This document shows, piece by piece, positions 1 to 12,955 of a stretch of 54,860 nt of DNA (positions are counted from its first letter, which is position 1; the number at the start of each line of letters is the position of its first letter). The notes beneath the pieces were generated by a model, which worked only from the letters and a program-made list of their open reading frames with translations, did not search any database and had not been told where the DNA came from. The DNA comes from Burkholderia sp. BCC0506. GTDB taxonomy: Bacteria > Pseudomonadota > Gammaproteobacteria > Burkholderiales > Burkholderiaceae. The stretch lies in contig NZ_CADFEN010000022.1 of assembly GCF_902833145.1 (NCBI RefSeq), positions 1 to 54,860 on the forward strand. Reading direction: 5' to 3'. A program made the translations under genes and the position numbers.

Positions 1-99
1 AACACCATCAAGGTCATCAAGCGTCGAGCTTACGGGTACCGCGACGACGAATACTTCTTCCTCAAGATTCGCGCCGCGTTCCCCGGTAATCCTCGATGA
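1..99 (+). CDS. ISL3-family transposase, C-terminal fragment
   Basis: This is an open frame of 32 codons ending in TGA at 97-99; its start lies outside the window. The residues include the run KVIKRRAYGYRDDEYFFLKI, the characteristic C-terminal end of the DDE transposases of the ISL3 (IS204/IS1001/IS1096/IS1165) family. The gene is cut only by the window edge, and nothing here shows that the full copy is broken. Family assignment comes from recall of the conserved tail and would be settled by a profile search. Confidence 0.8.
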   Translation, partial: NTIKVIKRRAYGYRDDEYFFLKIRAAFPGNPR

Positions 100-102
100 A
101 CC
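1..102 (+). mobile_element. Right end of an ISL3-family insertion sequence
   Basis: The window opens inside an IS element. It contains the transposase C-terminus and then the right terminal repeat. The reverse complement of 80-102 starts GGTTCATCGAGGATTACC. This matches, with a few mismatches and a one-base gap, the sequence starting at 54763 near the right edge (GGTTCATCGCAGGAAACC), so the two are read as the IRR and IRL of one element type. The element stops at about 102, directly against the A tract of the secF terminator. The bases at 103-110 (T followed by seven A) are a plausible 8-bp A/T-rich target duplication, as ISL3 elements usually make. Confidence 0.75.
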
Positions 103-103
103 T

Positions 104-131
104 AAAAAAAGCCGGCCCGAACGGGCCGGCT
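104..131 (-). terminator. Rho-independent terminator of the yajC-secD-secF transcript
   Basis: On the minus strand a stem made of 122-131 and 110-119 (agccggcccg against cgggccggct) has a tiny AA loop and is followed by a run of seven T (104-110 read in reverse). It lies 29 bp past the secF stop codon. The IS element at the window start begins immediately after the T run. Confidence 0.85.
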
Positions 132-159
132 GTGCGTCGATGCCGAAACGGCGTGGCGC

Positions 160-1110
160 TCAGACCTGCGCGCCGGCGTTCGGATCGTCCGGATCGTGCG
201 CGGTCTTCTTTTCCTTGATCAGGTCTTCGCGCTTGATGCCGAGCCACATCGCGAGCGAGCCCGCGACGAACACCGACGAGTAGATGCCGAACATGATGCC
301 GACCGTCAGCGCGAGCGCGAAGTAGTGCAGCGTCGGGCCGCCGAAGAAGAACATCGACAGCACCATCATTTCCGTCGACGTGTGCGTGATGATCGTGCGC
401 GACATCGTGGTCGTGATCGCGTGGTTGATCACTTCCTGCACGCTCATCTTGCGTTCGCGGCGGAACGTTTCGCGGATCCGGTCGAAGATGACGACCGACT
501 CGTTGACCGAGTAGCCGAGCACCGCGAGGATCGCCGCGAGCACCGCCAGCGAGAACTCCCACTGGAAGAACGCGAAGAAGCCGAGAATGATCACGACGTC
601 GTGCAGGTTGGCGATGATGCCCGCCACCGCGTACTTCCATTCGAAGCGGAACGACAGGTAGATCACGATGCCGATCACGACGCACGCGAGCGCGAGCAGG
701 CCGTCGGTCGCGAGCTCGCGGCCGACCTGCGGGCCGACGAACTCGACGCGCTGCAGCGTGACGTCCGGGCTCTGCGCCTTCAGCGCGCCCATCACCTGGT
801 CGCTCTGCTGCGCGGACGTGAGGCCTTCCTTCAACTGCAGGCGGATCAGCACGTTGCGCGACGTGCCGAAGTTCTGCACCTGCGCGTCGGCGTAGCCGAG
901 CTTGCCGAGCGTCGCGCGCACGGGTTCGAGCTCCGCGGCCTGCTGGTACTGGACCTCGATCACCGTACCGCCGGTGAATTCGACGGACAGGTGCAGCCCG
1001 CGGTGGAACAGGAAGAACACGGCGGCGAGGAACGTGACCAGCGAGATCACGTTGAACACCAGCGCGTGCCGCATGAACGGAATGTCTTTACGGATGCGGA
1101 AAAATTCCAT
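160..1110 (-). CDS. secF: Protein translocase subunit SecF
   Basis: This 316-residue inner-membrane protein works with SecD and YajC as the accessory complex of SecYEG. The complex uses the proton-motive force to pull secreted proteins through on the periplasmic side. The N-terminus has one membrane segment (about residues 15-36), then the family signature VEFTGGTVIEVQ opening the periplasmic domain, then a block of five hydrophobic segments that includes the conserved stretch VNESVVIFDRIRE. Length is normal for SecF (about 310-325). The ATG is 18 bp downstream of the secD stop, so the two are co-transcribed. The tail is hydrophilic and acidic (HDPDDPNAG). Confidence 0.97.
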   Translation of the reverse strand: MEFFRIRKDIPFMRHALVFNVISLVTFLAAVFFLFHRGLHLSVEFTGGTVIEVQYQQAAELEPVRATLGKLGYADAQVQNFGTSRNVLIRLQLKEGLTSAQQSDQVMGALKAQSPDVTLQRVEFVGPQVGRELATDGLLALACVVIGIVIYLSFRFEWKYAVAGIIANLHDVVIILGFFAFFQWEFSLAVLAAILAVLGYSVNESVVIFDRIRETFRRERKMSVQEVINHAITTTMSRTIITHTSTEMMVLSMFFFGGPTLHYFALALTVGIMFGIYSSVFVAGSLAMWLGIKREDLIKEKKTAHDPDDPNAGAQV

Positions 1111-1128
1111 GGCTTCGTCTCCGGGGCC

Positions 1129-3150
1129 TTATTGGGTCGAGCCCGGTTTCTTCGGCGACACGCCCTGCTGCGCGCGGTTGCGCAGTTGCGGCTTGCCGGC
1201 GCGCGGTGCGTTGCCCTTCGCCGGGGCGGCGAGCTTCGCGGCGCGCGCGGTGTCGGTCGATTCGTCCGCGTCGGCGAACGACGCGGCGGCAGCGGCGCCT
1301 TCCGGCTTCCACACCTGGCCGATCGCGAGCGACTTCAGCTTCTTGCGGCCGCCGTACCAGAGGTTGACGATCCCGCGCGAGAAGAACACCGCCGAGAACA
1401 TCGACGTCAGGATACCGAGGCAGTGCACGATCGCGAACGCGCGAACCGGGCCCGAGCCGAACGCGAGCAGCGCGAGGCCGGCGATCAGCGTCGTGACGTT
1501 CGAGTCGAGAATCGTCGCCCACGCGTGCGCGTAGCCGGACTGGATCGCGAGCTGCGGCGGCTGGCCGGCGCGCAGTTCTTCACGCACGCGCTCGTTGATC
1601 AGCACGTTGGAGTCGATCGCCATGCCGAGCGCGAGCGCGATTGCCGCGATACCGGGCAGCGTGAGCGTCGCCTGCATCAGCGACAGCACCGCGACGAGCA
1701 GCAGCAGGTTCACCGACAGGCCGATCACCGAGATCACGCCGAACAGCATGTAGTACGCGATCATGAACACGGCGATCGCGCAGAAGCCCCAGATCACCGA
1801 GTGCACGCCCATCTTGATGTTGTCGGCGCCGAGGCTCGGGCCGATCGTGCGTTCCTCGATGATGTCCATCGGCGCCGCGAGCGAGCCGGCGCGCAGCAGC
1901 AGCGCGAGGTCGGCCGCGGCCTGCGGCGTCGGCTGGCCCGTGATCTGGAAGCGGTCGCCGAGTTCGGACTGGATCGTCGCGACCGTCAGCACTTCGCCCT
2001 TGCCCTTCTCGAACAGCACCATCGCCATCGGCTTGCCGATGTTCTCGCGCGACACCGCGCGCACCGAGCGGCCGCCCGCCGAGTCGAGGCGGATGTTGAC
2101 CGACGGACGCTGGTGTTCGTCGAAGCCGGCGGACGCGTCGATGATGCGGTCGCCGGTGAAGATCACGTCCTTCTTCAGCAGCACGGGCGCCTGGTTGCCC
2201 TGCGTGAACAGCTCCTCGCCCGGCGGCACGGGGTCGTTCGGGTTCGGGTGCGTGTTGATCGGGTCGGCCAGGCGCGCCTCGAGCGTCGCGGTGCGGCCGA
2301 TGATGTCCTTCGCCTTCGCGGTGTCCTGCACGCCCGGCAGTTCGACGACGATGCGGTCGTTGCCTTGCTGCTGCAGGATCGGCTCGGACACGCCGAGCTC
2401 GTTCACGCGGTTGTGGAGCGTCGTCAGGTTCTGCTTGAGCGCGGCGTCCTCGACGGACTTCTGCACGGCCGGCGTGAACGTGCCGACCACCTGCGTGCCG
2501 CCGCCGCCGGGCTGCGTCGCCCATTGCAGCTCGGTGATCGACGCGGCGAGCACCTTGCGGGCGTCTTCGGCCGTCTGCGCATCGCTGAAGTTGACGACCA
2601 CGGATTGCTCGACGCGGCTCACGCCGCCGTCGCGGATGTTCTTGTCGCGCAGCAGCGAGCGCGCGTCGGACGCGTCGGAGTCGAGCTTCTTCGTGAGCGC
2701 GCCCGTCATGTCGACCTGGAGCAGGAAGTGCACACCGCCGCGCAGGTCGAGGCCGAGATACATCGGCAGCGCGTGCAGCGCGGTCAGCCAGCGCGGCGAC
2801 GCGCTCTGCAGGTTCAGTGCGACGACGTACTGCGGATCGTTCGGGTCGGCGTTCAGCGACTTCTGCAGCAGGTCCTTGACGCGCAGCTGCGTATCGGTGT
2901 CCTTCAGGCGCACGCGGATGTTCGCGTTGGTCGCCGTGTTCTCGAAGGTGACGTCGTCCGGCTTGATCTGCGCGGCGGCGAGCGCCGATTCGACCTGGGT
3001 CAGCGTGGTCGAGTCGAGCTTGACCGTGGCCTTGCCGCTCGACACCTGCACCGCCGGCGCTTCGCCGAAGAAGTTGGGCAATGTGTACAGAAGGCCGATG
3101 GCGAGCGCCACGACCATCACGACATATTTCCAGAGTGGATAACGATTCAT
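1129..3150 (-). CDS. secD: Protein translocase subunit SecD
   Basis: This 673-residue membrane protein is the partner of SecF. It has an N-terminal membrane segment (residues about 7-25), a large periplasmic region containing LDLRGGVHFLLQVD, and a C-terminal bundle of membrane segments with the conserved MAIDSNVLINERVREE. It helps preprotein movement through SecYEG, driven by protons. It is longer than the E. coli protein (615) because of extra periplasmic sequence and a hydrophilic, Ala/Lys-rich tail of roughly 60 residues after the last membrane helix. It sits between yajC (106 bp upstream) and secF (18 bp downstream). Confidence 0.97.
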   Translation of the reverse strand: MNRYPLWKYVVMVVALAIGLLYTLPNFFGEAPAVQVSSGKATVKLDSTTLTQVESALAAAQIKPDDVTFENTATNANIRVRLKDTDTQLRVKDLLQKSLNADPNDPQYVVALNLQSASPRWLTALHALPMYLGLDLRGGVHFLLQVDMTGALTKKLDSDASDARSLLRDKNIRDGGVSRVEQSVVVNFSDAQTAEDARKVLAASITELQWATQPGGGGTQVVGTFTPAVQKSVEDAALKQNLTTLHNRVNELGVSEPILQQQGNDRIVVELPGVQDTAKAKDIIGRTATLEARLADPINTHPNPNDPVPPGEELFTQGNQAPVLLKKDVIFTGDRIIDASAGFDEHQRPSVNIRLDSAGGRSVRAVSRENIGKPMAMVLFEKGKGEVLTVATIQSELGDRFQITGQPTPQAAADLALLLRAGSLAAPMDIIEERTIGPSLGADNIKMGVHSVIWGFCAIAVFMIAYYMLFGVISVIGLSVNLLLLVAVLSLMQATLTLPGIAAIALALGMAIDSNVLINERVREELRAGQPPQLAIQSGYAHAWATILDSNVTTLIAGLALLAFGSGPVRAFAIVHCLGILTSMFSAVFFSRGIVNLWYGGRKKLKSLAIGQVWKPEGAAAAASFADADESTDTARAAKLAAPAKGNAPRAGKPQLRNRAQQGVSPKKPGSTQ

Positions 3151-3256
3151 GAGGGGGCCGAACGGGTGGTTGGCGTGAAAGCGTCGCGTCCGGCGCCGCG
3201 GCGGCCCGCTCTCTCAGGCGGGCACGGCGCGGGGAGCCGGACGCTCGGTGAAAGCC

Positions 3257-3580
3257 TTACAGCGACTTGATCGTGCCCTTCGGCAGAATGGTCGTGACGG
3301 CAGCCTTCTGCACGGTGATTTCGGTGCCTTCGGCGATTTCGACGCCGATGTAGCCTTCGGTGACCTTCGTCACCTTGCCGACGAGGCCGCCGCTCGTGAC
3401 GACTTCGTCGCCCTTCGCCATGGCCGCGAGCATGTTGCGGTGTTCCTTCTGGCGCTTCATCTGCGGACGGATCATGATGAAGTACAGCACCGCGAACATC
3501 AGGATGAGCGGCAGGAAGCTCATCAGGCTCGATTCGGCGCCACCGGCACCTTGCGCGAAGGCATTGGAAATGAACGGCAC
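3257..3580 (-). CDS. yajC: Preprotein translocase subunit YajC
   Basis: This small (107 residue) single-span inner-membrane protein associates with SecD and SecF. It has a short N-terminus, one strongly hydrophobic segment (about residues 19-36, including FLPLILMFAVLYFIMI) and a basic cytosolic stretch with the family signature RPQMKRQKEHRNML. The start is GTG, with a GGAGAG ribosome site about 7 bases upstream; no in-frame ATG precedes it. It heads the sec genes of this strand, downstream of tgt. Confidence 0.95.
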   Translation of the reverse strand: MPFISNAFAQGAGGAESSLMSFLPLILMFAVLYFIMIRPQMKRQKEHRNMLAAMAKGDEVVTSGGLVGKVTKVTEGYIGVEIAEGTEITVQKAAVTTILPKGTIKSL

Positions 3581-3621
3581 GTTGGTCTCTCCGTAGGGGA
3601 AGATCGAAAAATAAGCCGGTT

Positions 3622-3627
3622 ATTCTA
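3622..3627 (-). promoter_or_regulatory. Possible -10 element for yajC-secD-secF
   Basis: On the minus strand TAGAAT lies about 40 bases upstream of the yajC GTG, within the 235-bp tgt-yajC gap. No good -35 hexamer was found at 16-18 bp, so this is a weak call. The rest of the gap (3628-3815) shows no gene and no convincing tgt terminator, so read-through from tgt is also possible. Confidence 0.3.
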
Positions 3628-3815
3628 CCACCGGCCCCATGCGCAAACGGCTCGGCAAATGCGCTTTCGGATCAAGCTGTTAAAGCATGATCCGATACCG
3701 TTGCGACTTGTATGGAAAGGCAATTGTAATGTTTGGCGCCGGCAACCGGCACCCGGAACCCGTTTTTTAGTACTCGTCCTATGCGGCCGGCCGCCGCGCG
3801 CGGGCTGCCGCCCCG

Positions 3816-6329
<2,514 letters not shown>

Positions 6330-6330
6330 C

Positions 6331-6337
6331 TATTGTA
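6331..6337 (-). promoter_or_regulatory. Possible -10 for queA in the queA/recG divergent region
   Basis: The sequence TATTGTA reads TACAAT on the minus strand, a good -10 about 135 bases before the queA ATG. Read on the plus strand it gives TATTGT, 30 bases before recG. No convincing -35 is seen on either strand, so the direction served is uncertain. Confidence 0.3.
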
Positions 6338-6366
6338 CTTGCCTTGCGAAGCACCCAGACGATCCG

Positions 6367-8679
6367 ATGCCTGTGTCACCACGCCGTTCCCCCGCTGCCG
6401 TTGCCGATTCCGCCGATCCGTTCGACGCGGACGATGCCGCCACGCCCGCGCCGTCCGCGGCTGGCCCCGGCGTGCGCCGCGCCGGCCCGAAGCGCGGCGC
6501 CGACGGACGGCTCGCGCAGCCCGCGGCCGCCGCGCCCGAGGCCGACGGCGCCGCCGCGAGCGACGAAGCAGGTGCACCGGGCACGAAACGCAAGAAGAAG
6601 CCGGCCGCCGACAAACCGGTGAAAACCGCCGACAAGCTCGCGAAGCTCGGCCTCACGCGTTCGATCGATCTCGTGCTGCATCTGCCGATGCGCTACGAGG
6701 ACGAAACCACGCTCACGCCGATCGGCGAGCTGCTGCCGGGCGGCATCGCGCAGACCGAAGGCGTCGTGTTCGACAACGAGGTCGCGTACCGGCCGCGCCG
6801 CCAGCTCGTCGTGAAGATCCGGGACGACGACGGCGAGCAGCTCGTGTTGCGCTTCCTGAATTTCTACGGGTCGCAGGTCAAGCAGATGGCCGTCGGCCAG
6901 CGGCTGCGCGTGCGCGGCGACGTGCGCGGCGGCTTCTTCGGGATGGAGATGGTGCATCCGGCCGTGCGCGTCGTCGAGGCCGACGCGCCGCTGCCGCAGG
7001 TGCTCACGCCGGTCTACCCGAGCACGGCCGGCGTGTCGCAGGCGTATCTGCGCAAGGCGATCGAGAACGCGGTCGAGCGCACGTCGCTGCCCGAACTGCT
7101 GCCGCCCGAGATCCAGCGCGATTACCTGAAGCCGCTCGACGTGCCGTCGCTCGAGCAGGCCGTGCGCATCCTGCACCACCCGGGCGTCGATTCCGACGAA
7201 GCCGCGTTGATGGACGGCTCGCATCCGGCGTGGACGCGCATCAAGTTCGAGGAGCTGCTCGCGCAGCAACTGTCGCTCAAGCGGGCGCACGAGGAGCGCC
7301 GCACGCGCGCGGCGCCCGCGATGCCGCGCCGCGCCGCGAGCGACGCCGACGCGCTGACCACGCGCCTTTACGCGGCGCTGCCGTTCACGCTGACGGGCGC
7401 GCAGGCGCGCGTCGTCGACGAGATCGCGCACGACCTCACGCTCGCGCACCCGATGCAGCGCCTGCTGCAGGGCGACGTCGGCAGCGGCAAGACGGTCGTC
7501 GCGGCGCTGGCCGCCACGCAGGCGATCGACGCCGGCTACCAGGCCGCGCTGATGGCGCCGACCGAAATCCTCGCGGAACAGCACGCGCGCAAGCTGCGCG
7601 CGTGGCTCGAGCCGCTCGGCGTCACGGTCGCGTGGCTCGCCGGCAGCCTGAAGGCGAAGGAGAAGCGCGCGGCGATCGAGGCGGCCGCGCTCGGTACCGC
7701 GCAGCTCGTGATCGGCACGCACGCGATCATCCAGGACACGGTCGAATTCGCACGGCTCGGCCTCGTGATCGTCGACGAGCAGCATCGCTTCGGCGTCGAG
7801 CAGCGTCTCGCGCTGCGCGCGAAGGCCGCGAACGCGGCCAACGGCGCGCGCGACTTTCAGCCGCACCAGTTGATGATGTCGGCCACGCCGATCCCGCGCA
7901 CGCTCGCGATGACGTACTACGCGGATCTCGAAGTGTCGACGATCGACGAACTGCCGCCCGGCCGCACGCCCGTGCTGACGCGCCTCGTCGGCGACGCGCG
8001 GCGCGACGAGGTGATCGCCCGCGTGCGCGAGGCCGCGCTGACCGGGCGCCAGGTGTACTGGGTGTGCCCGCTGATCGAGGAGAGCGAGACGCTGCAGCTG
8101 CAGACGGCCGTCGAAACCTACGAGACGCTCGCCGCGGCGCTCCCCGAGCTGAAGGTCGGCCTCGTGCACGGCCGGCTGTCGCCGGCCGACAAGGCGGCCG
8201 TGATGGACGCGTTCACGCGCAACGAAGTGCAACTGCTCGTCGCGACGACCGTGATCGAGGTCGGCGTCGACGTGCCGAACGCATCGCTGATGGTGATCGA
8301 GCACGCGGAGCGTTTCGGCCTCGCGCAGTTGCACCAGCTGCGCGGCCGCGTCGGGCGCGGCACCGCCGCGTCGGTGTGCGTGCTGCTGTACACCGGGCCG
8401 CTGTCGATCGCCGGCCGCGAGCGGCTGAAAACGATGCGCGAGACGACCGACGGCTTCGAGATCGCGCGGCGCGACCTCGAGATCCGCGGCCCCGGCGAAT
8501 TTCTCGGCGCGCGCCAGTCGGGCGCGGCGATGCTGCGCTTTGCGAACCTCGAGACCGACGGCTGGCTGATCGAGCCGGCCCGCGAGGCCGCGGCGCGGCT
8601 GATTGCCGCGTATCCGGAGGTGGTCACGCAGCATCTGGCGCGCTGGCTCGGCGCGCGCGAGCAGTACCTGAAGGCGTGA
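6367..8679 (+). CDS. recG: ATP-dependent DNA helicase RecG
   Basis: This 770-residue branch-migration helicase regresses stalled forks and processes Holliday junctions and R-loops. After a wedge (OB-fold) domain come the SF2 motifs: Walker A GDVGSGKT at residues 369-376, the DExH box DEQHRFG at about 470, motif [19 protein letters not shown], and the C-terminal [15 protein letters not shown] and QLRGRVGRG. It is longer than the E. coli protein (693). The first ~75 residues are an Ala/Pro/Asp-rich low-complexity stretch ending in a lysine patch ([10 protein letters not shown]), and are probably disordered. The start could lie further downstream, but this ATG opens the frame. Confidence 0.97.
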   Translation: MPVSPRRSPAAVADSADPFDADDAATPAPSAAGPGVRRAGPKRGADGRLAQPAAAAPEADGAAASDEAGAPGTKRKKKPAADKPVKTADKLAKLGLTRSIDLVLHLPMRYEDETTLTPIGELLPGGIAQTEGVVFDNEVAYRPRRQLVVKIRDDDGEQLVLRFLNFYGSQVKQMAVGQRLRVRGDVRGGFFGMEMVHPAVRVVEADAPLPQVLTPVYPSTAGVSQAYLRKAIENAVERTSLPELLPPEIQRDYLKPLDVPSLEQAVRILHHPGVDSDEAALMDGSHPAWTRIKFEELLAQQLSLKRAHEERRTRAAPAMPRRAASDADALTTRLYAALPFTLTGAQARVVDEIAHDLTLAHPMQRLLQGDVGSGKTVVAALAATQAIDAGYQAALMAPTEILAEQHARKLRAWLEPLGVTVAWLAGSLKAKEKRAAIEAAALGTAQLVIGTHAIIQDTVEFARLGLVIVDEQHRFGVEQRLALRAKAANAANGARDFQPHQLMMSATPIPRTLAMTYYADLEVSTIDELPPGRTPVLTRLVGDARRDEVIARVREAALTGRQVYWVCPLIEESETLQLQTAVETYETLAAALPELKVGLVHGRLSPADKAAVMDAFTRNEVQLLVATTVIEVGVDVPNASLMVIEHAERFGLAQLHQLRGRVGRGTAASVCVLLYTGPLSIAGRERLKTMRETTDGFEIARRDLEIRGPGEFLGARQSGAAMLRFANLETDGWLIEPAREAAARLIAAYPEVVTQHLARWLGAREQYLKA

Positions 8680-8765
8680 TCCGACCCATATGGGGCCGGA
8701 TCGAAGAACCGCCGGTCGATGCAGCGCGATGCAGAGAAAGTTGGCGAACCGGGGCCAACAGGTGT

Positions 8766-8802
8766 ATAAATTAAACCTATCGCCTGTATATCTCTGATTG
8801 AC
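8766..8802 (+). promoter_or_regulatory. OxyR-like operator upstream of oxyR
   Basis: Four tetranucleotides spaced by 7 bases follow the OxyR pattern ATAG-N7-CTAT-N7-ATAG-N7-CTAT: ATAA at 8766, CTAT at 8777, ATAT at 8788 and TGAC at 8799. The first three match at 3, 4 and 3 of 4 positions; the last is poor. The site ends 5 bases before the oxyR ATG and overlaps the only A/T-rich, -10-like sequence (TATAAATT). It fits negative autoregulation, which is known for OxyR and many LysR-type regulators. Confidence 0.55.
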
Positions 8803-8807
8803 CCACA

Positions 8808-9767
8808 ATGACGCTGACTGAACTGAAATACATCGTCGCGGTTGCGCGCGAGCGGCATTTCGGCCGCGCGGCGGAAGCGTGCTTCGTGAGCCAGCCGACG
8901 CTGTCGGTGGCGATCAAGAAGCTCGAAGACGAGCTCAACGTGCAGATTTTCGAGCGCGGTGCGAGCGAAGTGAGCGTGACGCCGATCGGCGACCAGATCG
9001 TGACCCAGGCGCAGCGCGTGCTCGAGCAGACCTTCGCGATCAAGGAGATCGCGAAGCAGGGCAAGGATCCGCTCGTCGGCCCGTTCCGCCTCGGCGTGAT
9101 CTACACGATCGGGCCGTACCTGCTGCCCACGCTCGTCAAGCAGATGATCCAGCGGGTTCCGCAGATGCCGCTGATGCTGCAGGAGAACTACACGCTGAAG
9201 CTACTCGAACTGCTGAAGCAGGGCGAGATCGACGCCGCGATCATGGCGCTGCCGTTCCCCGAAACCGGCCTGATGGTGCGGCCGCTGTACGACGAGCCGT
9301 TCGTCGTCGCGCTGCCGGCCGGCCATCCGTGGGAGAAGCGTGACGAAATCGACGCCGAGGACCTGAAGCAGGAAACCATGCTGCTGCTCGGCAACGGCCA
9401 CTGCTTCCGCGATCACGTGCTCGGCGTGTGTCCGGAACTGATGCGTTTCTCGCAGACGGCCGACGGCATCCAGAAGACCTTCGAGGGCTCGTCGCTCGAA
9501 ACCATCCGCCACATGGTCGCGAGCGGCGTCGGCATCACCGTGCTGCCGCGGATGTCCGTTGCCGAGATCGGCCCGCGCGCGAACGGCCCCGATGCCGAGC
9601 TGCTGTCGTACGTGCCGTTCAACGAACCGGTGCCCGATCGCCGCGTGGTGCTCGTGTGGCGCAAGAGCTTCACGCGCATGCCCGCGATCGACGCGATCAG
9701 CGACGCGATCGCCGCGTGCGAACTGCCGGGTGTCGCGAAGCTCGACATGCCGGCCACGATGAACTGA
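8808..9767 (+). CDS. oxyR: Hydrogen-peroxide-sensing LysR-type regulator OxyR
   Basis: This 319-residue regulator has an N-terminal winged helix-turn-helix (MTLTELKYIVAVARERHFG, then SQPTLSVAIKKLEDEL) and a C-terminal effector domain. The redox pair is present in GHCFRDHVLGVC at Cys199 and Cys208, the same numbers as in E. coli. This separates it from an ordinary LysR protein. Oxidation to the disulfide switches it to the activating form. It lies directly upstream of katG and dps, its classic targets. It has its own terminator and an OxyR-like box just before its ATG. Confidence 0.96.
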   Translation: MTLTELKYIVAVARERHFGRAAEACFVSQPTLSVAIKKLEDELNVQIFERGASEVSVTPIGDQIVTQAQRVLEQTFAIKEIAKQGKDPLVGPFRLGVIYTIGPYLLPTLVKQMIQRVPQMPLMLQENYTLKLLELLKQGEIDAAIMALPFPETGLMVRPLYDEPFVVALPAGHPWEKRDEIDAEDLKQETMLLLGNGHCFRDHVLGVCPELMRFSQTADGIQKTFEGSSLETIRHMVASGVGITVLPRMSVAEIGPRANGPDAELLSYVPFNEPVPDRRVVLVWRKSFTRMPAIDAISDAIAACELPGVAKLDMPATMN

Positions 9768-9805
9768 CACGGGCACGCCCGAGCACGCCTGGTGGCAGCG
9801 TAATG

Positions 9806-9837
9806 AACGGGGTCTTGCGACCCCGTTTATTTTTCCC
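9806..9837 (+). terminator. Rho-independent terminator of oxyR
   Basis: A 9-bp perfect stem (AACGGGGTC at 9806-9814 with GACCCCGTT at 9819-9827), a TTGC loop and a T-rich tail (TTTATTTTT) lie 39 bp after the oxyR stop codon. Confidence 0.9.
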
Positions 9838-9843
9838 TATCGC

Positions 9844-9891
9844 ATAGATGAAATTTATCAAATTCAAATAATTGATAGATATAGATAGAAT
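9844..9891 (+). promoter_or_regulatory. Candidate OxyR-controlled promoter for katG
   Basis: This is the only A/T-rich stretch between oxyR and katG. It offers a -35 TTCAAA (9863-9868), a 17-bp spacer and a -10 TAGAAT (9886-9891). Just upstream is ATAG-N7-TTAT (9844-9858), a good OxyR half-site, with weaker matches at the next 7-base steps. This places the regulator against the -35 region, as expected for activation. Transcription would begin about 490 bases before the katG ATG, giving a long leader. The rest of the 626-bp oxyR-katG gap holds the oxyR terminator and the small ORF at 9962; the remainder shows nothing recognised. Confidence 0.5.
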
Positions 9892-9961
9892 CCTCTACAT
9901 GGATCGGCGTCGAGCCGACGTGCGGGATGCACGGTGAATGCAAGCGTCAAAGGAGGATGTT

Positions 9962-10099
9962 ATGATGCGGTCGGTATGGCAGCACGCGCAGCGGAACATC
10001 CCGTCGCGCGACACGGTCGTACATCGCGCCAGGGCCGCGGTTCGCAGCCTGCGCCCGATTGCGTTCGCGTACCTGGCGGACCGTGTGCATGGCGGATGA
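9962..10099 (+). CDS. Putative 45-residue small protein in the katG leader
   Basis: No family is recognised. The ORF begins ATGATG five bases after a perfect AGGAGG (9951-9956), one of the strongest ribosome sites in the window, and ends in TGA at 10097-10099. The product is basic, with 9 Arg, 3 His and only 2 acidic residues. It begins MMRSVWQHAQRNIPS and has a mildly hydrophobic, possibly amphipathic stretch (IAFAYLADRV) near its end. It lies 70 bp after the predicted OxyR-responsive promoter and 294 bp before katG, so it would be the first translated unit of that transcript. It could be a stress-induced small protein, a leader peptide affecting katG expression, or an unused ORF. An overlapping ORF in another frame lacks a comparable ribosome site. 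Confidence 0.5.
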   Translation: MMRSVWQHAQRNIPSRDTVVHRARAAVRSLRPIAFAYLADRVHGG

Positions 10100-10381
10100 G
10101 TGCCGCCGCACCGGCCCGGTGTTCCCCCGATTCACCTGTCGTCGAGCCATGAGCGAGCATTGCATGTCCGATCCCCGACAAACCGCCCGCCTCGCCGGCA
10201 CGATGCTCGCCGGTAGCCGCTTGCGCGAGCGCCCCGCCTGCGGCGCGTTGCGTCGGGAATGCGTGCCGCAGGCCGCGCACGACCACCCCTAGTACGACAG
10301 GAGGACCCGCCTGTTCCGTTTCTTACCCCCCGCAATGCACCACGAACCGCGCCCGGCACGTGGGGGCCTACGAGCAAGTAA

Positions 10382-12580
<2,199 letters not shown>

Positions 12581-12623
12581 ACCCGGCCGCAGGCTGATGC
12601 AGTAGCGCAGTAACGCAGTACGT

Positions 12624-12658
12624 GAAGCGGCCGGCCGAACGACCGGCCGCTTCTTTTC
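12624..12658 (+). terminator. Rho-independent terminator of katG
   Basis: An 11-bp perfect stem (12624-12634 with 12643-12653; GAAGCGGCCGG and its complement) has an 8-base loop and the T-rich tail TTCTTTTC. It lies 43 bp after the katG stop. Some read-through into dps is likely, given the known katG-dps co-transcription in the genus. Confidence 0.85.
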
Positions 12659-12689
12659 TGAACGATGTCTTGTCCAAGGAGTGACGACC

Positions 12690-12836
12690 ATGACGCAAAT
12701 GATGCTCAACATGCGTGCCGCAGCGTCGCCCATTCTGCGATCGCCGCTCGAGCTGGCGCGCTACGCCGTCGGCTTCGCGATCGTCGCCGGCGGGGCGGCG
12801 GAGCTGCTCTCGCAGGCGCTGCACGCGCTCGCGTAG
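12690..12836 (+). CDS. Putative 48-residue small membrane-associated protein between katG and dps
   Basis: No family is recognised. The ORF starts at ATG 12690 with an AAGGAG 8 bases upstream (12676-12681) and stops at TAG 12834. The first 15 residues are Met-rich (MTQMMLNMRAAASPI), followed by LRSPLELARYAVGFAIVAGG, a moderately hydrophobic, Ala/Gly-rich helix that could lie in or on the membrane. The ORF fills most of the 375-bp katG-dps gap, just past the katG terminator and 119 bp before dps. Its position inside an OxyR-regulated block suggests co-expression with dps. The alternative is chance coding in GC-rich DNA, but the ribosome site and codon pattern argue for a real gene. Confidence 0.55.
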   Translation: MTQMMLNMRAAASPILRSPLELARYAVGFAIVAGGAAELLSQALHALA

Positions 12837-12955
12837 GGCGACGACGGCTTCGCGACGCTCGACTGGCGAGTCGCGAACGGATGCCGGACGATGCGGCATG
12901 CGGATTGCTCGACACATTTTCGCCGGTTCAACATTTCGAATGAGGAGTCCCGAAG

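Noticed and set aside
196-3270. A 1024-codon plus-strand frame across secF/secD
   Set aside because: It is the antisense shadow of secD and secF; the composition (Arg, His, Asp rich) matches no protein and secD/secF are certain.
9934-10152. A 72-codon ORF overlapping the small ORF before katG
   Set aside because: It lacks a ribosome site and overlaps, in another frame, the 9962 ORF that has a perfect one.
10059-10292. A 77-codon ORF just before katG with internal ATGs at 10149 and 10164
   Set aside because: No ribosome site for any start and no recognisable sequence; the good AGGAGG at 10299 is after its stop and has no suitable start codon behind it.
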